Source: an uncultured Propionibacteriaceae bacterium
Lineage (GTDB): Bacteria > Actinomycetota > Actinomycetes > Propionibacteriales > Propionibacteriaceae
Length of the DNA: 7,356 nt
Assembly: GCA_936941515.1 (NCBI GenBank)
Contig: CAKZJI010000036.1
Span: 1-7,356, forward strand
Direction: 5' to 3'
The translations under genes and the position numbers were made by a program. How positions within the stretch are numbered: position 1 is the first letter of the stretch; each line of letters opens with the position of its first letter. The notes beneath the pieces were generated by a model. It searched no databases. It was given only the letters and a program-made list of their open reading frames with translations, and was not told the DNA's origin. Below are positions 4,986 through 7,356 of this stretch, in pieces.

Positions 4986-6026
4986 GTGGATCGCTGGCTG
5001 AGGATCACACTGCTGGGTGTGGTCCTCACCGTCGTCATCGCGGTGACGGCGACGGTGGCCCTGGGCGTAGGGTCGGCCAGCCTGTCCGCAGGCGACGTCA
5101 TTGACGTCGTCTTACGGCGGCTGGCGCTGATTCCCGGGGAGAACGTGACAGTGGAGGCTGACCGGATCGTGTGGGAGCTGCGAATGCCGCGGGTGCTCGG
5201 CTCGCTGTCCGTTGGGGCGGCGCTGGCGATCTGCGGAACGGTATTGCAGTCGCTGACCCGCAACGAACTCGCCGACCCATATCTGCTGGGCATCTCATCC
5301 GGTGCGACGGTGGGGGTGGTGGCCGTGATCGTGTTCGGCCTCACGCTGCCCCTCGTCCCGGAGGCGCTGACCCTGACGGCGGCGGCGTTCGGCGGGGCGG
5401 TCCTGACGATGGCGCTGGTGCTCGGCCTGGCGACAGGTCGGTCAGGGGCACTGCCCCCAGGCCGCACCATCCTGGCTGGCGTGGCTGTCGCACAGTTGTG
5501 CGCGGCCTTCACGTCGCTGGGCATCATGGTGTTCGGGCAGAGGGACGTCGCCCGCATGGTGATGAACTGGACCCTGGGGTCATTCGCGGGGATGCGCTGG
5601 CCCAATGCCACGGTTATGGTGAGCTGCGCCATCCTGGCGCTGCTGGCGCTGCTGTTCGCCACCAACACCCTGGACGCCTTCGCCTTCGGGGAGACGTCGG
5701 CACGTTCGCTGGGCATCAACGTCGACCGGGCGCGCTGGACGCTGCTGATCACCACGGCCCTCATCACCGCGGCGACGGTGGCGGTGGCGGGCCCCATCGG
5801 CTTCGTCGGGCTCACCGTCCCCCACCTGGTGCGGATCGCCACAGGCCCGGGGCATCGCACGTTGCTGCCGTTGACTGCTCTGGCCGGGGCGACCCTGATG
5901 CTGGTGGCCGACACCTTGGCTCGGACGCTGCGGCCGAACACGGAGATTCCCATCGGTGTGATCACTGCCGCTATCGGCGCTCCCGTTCTGGTGTATCTGT
6001 TGCGCAGACAGGCGGGTAAGGCATGA
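4986..6026 (+). CDS. btuC: FecCD/BtuC-family ABC transporter permease
   Basis: This 346-residue integral membrane protein should form the dimeric channel of the importer. It is hydrophobic throughout, with about ten transmembrane helices. The family motifs are present: GAALAICGTVLQSLTRNELADPYLLGISSGA (77-107), the loop PPGRTILAGVAVAQL (157-171), NWTLGSF (194-200), the coupling-helix region FGETSARSLGINVDRAR (234-250) that contacts the ATPase, and GPIGFVGLTVPHLVR (269-283). Its length is normal for the family. It begins at a GTG two bases after the binding-protein stop, with only a weak AAGAG Shine-Dalgarno, so translation is probably coupled. Its stop overlaps the ATPase start in ATGA. Substrate assignment rests on the riboswitch. 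Confidence 0.9.
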   Translation: MDRWLRITLLGVVLTVVIAVTATVALGVGSASLSAGDVIDVVLRRLALIPGENVTVEADRIVWELRMPRVLGSLSVGAALAICGTVLQSLTRNELADPYLLGISSGATVGVVAVIVFGLTLPLVPEALTLTAAAFGGAVLTMALVLGLATGRSGALPPGRTILAGVAVAQLCAAFTSLGIMVFGQRDVARMVMNWTLGSFAGMRWPNATVMVSCAILALLALLFATNTLDAFAFGETSARSLGINVDRARWTLLITTALITAATVAVAGPIGFVGLTVPHLVRIATGPGHRTLLPLTALAGATLMLVADTLARTLRPNTEIPIGVITAAIGAPVLVYLLRRQAGKA

Positions 6027-6775
6027 TCACCCTGGAGAACGTCGCCTGGGAGGCGGGCGGCCGCCGGATCGTCGAGGGCATCACCGTCGAGTTCACATCC
6101 AATGCCATGACCGCCCTGGTGGGGCCGAACGGCTCCGGCAAGACCACCGTCATGCACCTGGCAGCTGGGCTGCGGAAACCCATCACGGGGGTGGTGTCCC
6201 TGGGGGGTCAGCCCCTGCAGGCGCTGTCGTCGAGATCCCGGGCCCGACGGATCGCACTGGTGGAGCAGCATCCGAGCACCGACCTGGATCTCAGCGCCCG
6301 CGAGGTGGTGGCGCTGGGTCGGATTCCACACGTCGGGGCATGGCCGGGCGCGAAGGATCGCGGCAGGGAGGCCATCGACGAGGCCATGGAGGTGGCGGCG
6401 GTGACGCACCTGGCCGCACGTCGCTGGCAGACCCTCTCCGGCGGTGAACGGCAGCGCATCCACCTGGCGCGGGCATTGGCGCAGCAGCCGGAGGTTCTGC
6501 TGCTGGACGAGCCCACCAACCACCTCGACCTCAGCCACCAGCTGGACTTCCTGGAGCGGGTCAGCGGGCTGGGCTTGACCGTCGTCGCGGTCCTGCATGA
6601 CCTCGACCTGGCTGCGGCCTTCTGTGATGACATGGTGGTGATGCACGCAGGCCACCTCCATGCGCAGGGTGCCGTCGCGGAGGTGCTGACGGCGGAGCTG
6701 ATCGACGAGGTGTTCGACGTGACTGCGCGCATTGAGGTCGACGACCGCAGACGCGTCAACTGGAGCAGGCGATGA
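6023..6775 (+). CDS. btuD: ABC transporter ATP-binding protein, BtuD/FecE family
   Basis: This 250-residue cytoplasmic ATPase powers the importer. All catalytic motifs are intact: Walker A GPNGSGKTT (34-42), Q-loop Gln82 in LVEQHPS, signature LSGGERQR (138-145), Walker B LLLDEP (159-164) with catalytic Glu163, D-loop NHLD (166-169) and switch His192 in VLHDLDLA. The fold and length match the iron-chelate/B12 importer subfamily. The ATG at 6023 overlaps the permease stop by four bases, and its own stop (6773-6775) overlaps the next ATG the same way. The whole operon is therefore translationally coupled and should share the riboswitch control. Confidence 0.92.
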   Translation: MITLENVAWEAGGRRIVEGITVEFTSNAMTALVGPNGSGKTTVMHLAAGLRKPITGVVSLGGQPLQALSSRSRARRIALVEQHPSTDLDLSAREVVALGRIPHVGAWPGAKDRGREAIDEAMEVAAVTHLAARRWQTLSGGERQRIHLARALAQQPEVLLLDEPTNHLDLSHQLDFLERVSGLGLTVVAVLHDLDLAAAFCDDMVVMHAGHLHAQGAVAEVLTAELIDEVFDVTARIEVDDRRRVNWSRR

Positions 6776-7356
6776 GAACGATCCTAGTGGCTCTGACCCT
6801 GGCTGATGCCACCCGCTGGCCGGAGCTCGCGGAGGCCGCCGGCCGTCTAGGAGCTGTCGCAGCGGTGCTGCAGGGTGAGGGGCCCGCGCTGGTGGAGCAA
6901 CTGGATGCGCTGGCGGCGTCGGGATCGGAGCCAGTGCACCTGGTTGGAGTCACCTTCGGCGACGATCTCGGTCCGGCCTCCTGGCTGGGGCGGGTGGCGC
7001 GCTGGTGGCTGGACTCACGGGGGCCACAGCTGGAGCTGTGGCTTTCACCCCGCCCCGTCAGGGGCCTGCCGGATGCTCTGCCCAGCGCTGACAGAGCACG
7101 TCCTCTCGCGGCACGCGACTCCATGACCAACCCGGACTGGGAGGAGCCGCCGCCCATGATGCGACAGGTGATGGTCTGTCGTGGGGTACGGTGCAACGCG
7201 AAGGGCGCGGCGGCGACGCAGCATGCGCTGAAGAAGGCCCTGGCTGAGGCGGACGCACCCCCGGATGCTGTGCTGATCACCGTCGCGGCCTGCTGCTATC
7301 CGTGCAATCGGGCCCCAGTGGTCGTGGTGCAGCCGGACATGGCCTGGGTAGACCCG
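6772..7356 (+). CDS. Partial: CbiX-like degenerate domain fused to a thioredoxin-like [2Fe-2S] ferredoxin domain
   Basis: The frame opens at the ATG at 6772, within the ATPase stop (ATGA), and stays open for 195 codons to the window edge, so the 3' end is missing. The N-terminal part (about 1-95) has a first strand RTILVALTL, then GAVAAVLQGEGPALVEQLDALAASG and VHLVGVTFG. This resembles the half-unit fold of CbiX-type sirohydrochlorin chelatases, but the two metal-binding histidines of that family are absent at the expected places; His56 is the only His in this part. A polar linker (about 96-130) leads to a domain with Cys136-x4-Cys141 and Cys174-x3-Cys178 followed by APVVVVQPDMAWV, the pattern of thioredoxin-like [2Fe-2S] ferredoxins. 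Position in the operon suggests a role with imported corrinoid, perhaps redox delivery or cobalt reduction. That is inference, and the N-terminal assignment is tentative. Confidence 0.65.
   Translation, partial: MRTILVALTLADATRWPELAEAAGRLGAVAAVLQGEGPALVEQLDALAASGSEPVHLVGVTFGDDLGPASWLGRVARWWLDSRGPQLELWLSPRPVRGLPDALPSADRARPLAARDSMTNPDWEEPPPMMRQVMVCRGVRCNAKGAAATQHALKKALAEADAPPDAVLITVAACCYPCNRAPVVVVQPDMAWVDP

Noticed and set aside
4898..6661. 587-codon open frame on the - strand opposite the permease and ATPase genes
   Set aside because: It is a shadow of the high-GC coding strand. It has no family resemblance, and the opposite strand encodes intact BtuC and BtuD proteins.
1..7356. CRISPR array, insertion sequence, tRNA or rRNA genes
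   Set aside because: I saw no regularly spaced repeats, transposase motifs, terminal inverted repeats with target duplications, or tRNA/rRNA signatures on either strand.

Overview
The window is high-GC actinobacterial DNA. The citrate synthase, the OmpR-type regulator, the GTG starts and the ATGA gene overlaps fit an actinomycete, possibly a member of the Propionibacteriaceae; that family placement is inference. All supported genes lie on the + strand.

Left part (1-1284). There is the 3' end of an unrecognised gene and a small two-segment membrane protein translationally coupled to it. The first ~300 bases are clearly poorer in GC than the rest (about 43% over bases 1-180 by hand count), which suggests acquired DNA. 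They are followed by an uncharacterised lipoprotein gene of normal composition with its own strong ribosome binding site.

Middle part (1285-3710). A ~400-base non-coding stretch carries hairpins, repeated words and a possible promoter. It leads to a complete citrate synthase (gltA) with all three catalytic residues. Sixty-six bases downstream is an orphan OmpR/PhoB-type response regulator whose phosphoacceptor aspartate is replaced by glutamate. No sensor kinase gene is present.

Right part (3711-7356). An extended -10 promoter under a 7-bp inverted repeat leads straight into a well-conserved cobalamin riboswitch (about 3785-3931). The riboswitch precedes a tight four-gene operon: a lipoprotein binding protein, a FecCD/BtuC permease, a BtuD-type ATPase, and an ORF running off the window. 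That last ORF overlaps the ATPase by ATGA. It appears to be a degenerate CbiX-like domain fused to a thioredoxin-like [2Fe-2S] ferredoxin domain. The simplest reading is a B12/corrinoid importer repressed by cobalamin, with a coupled iron-sulfur protein that may act on the imported corrinoid.

The most interesting points are the terminal CbiX-like/ferredoxin protein, the regulator that probably cannot be phosphorylated, and the inverted repeat over the riboswitch promoter, which may add a second layer of control. I do not see a defence system, CRISPR array, insertion sequence, tRNA or rRNA in this window.
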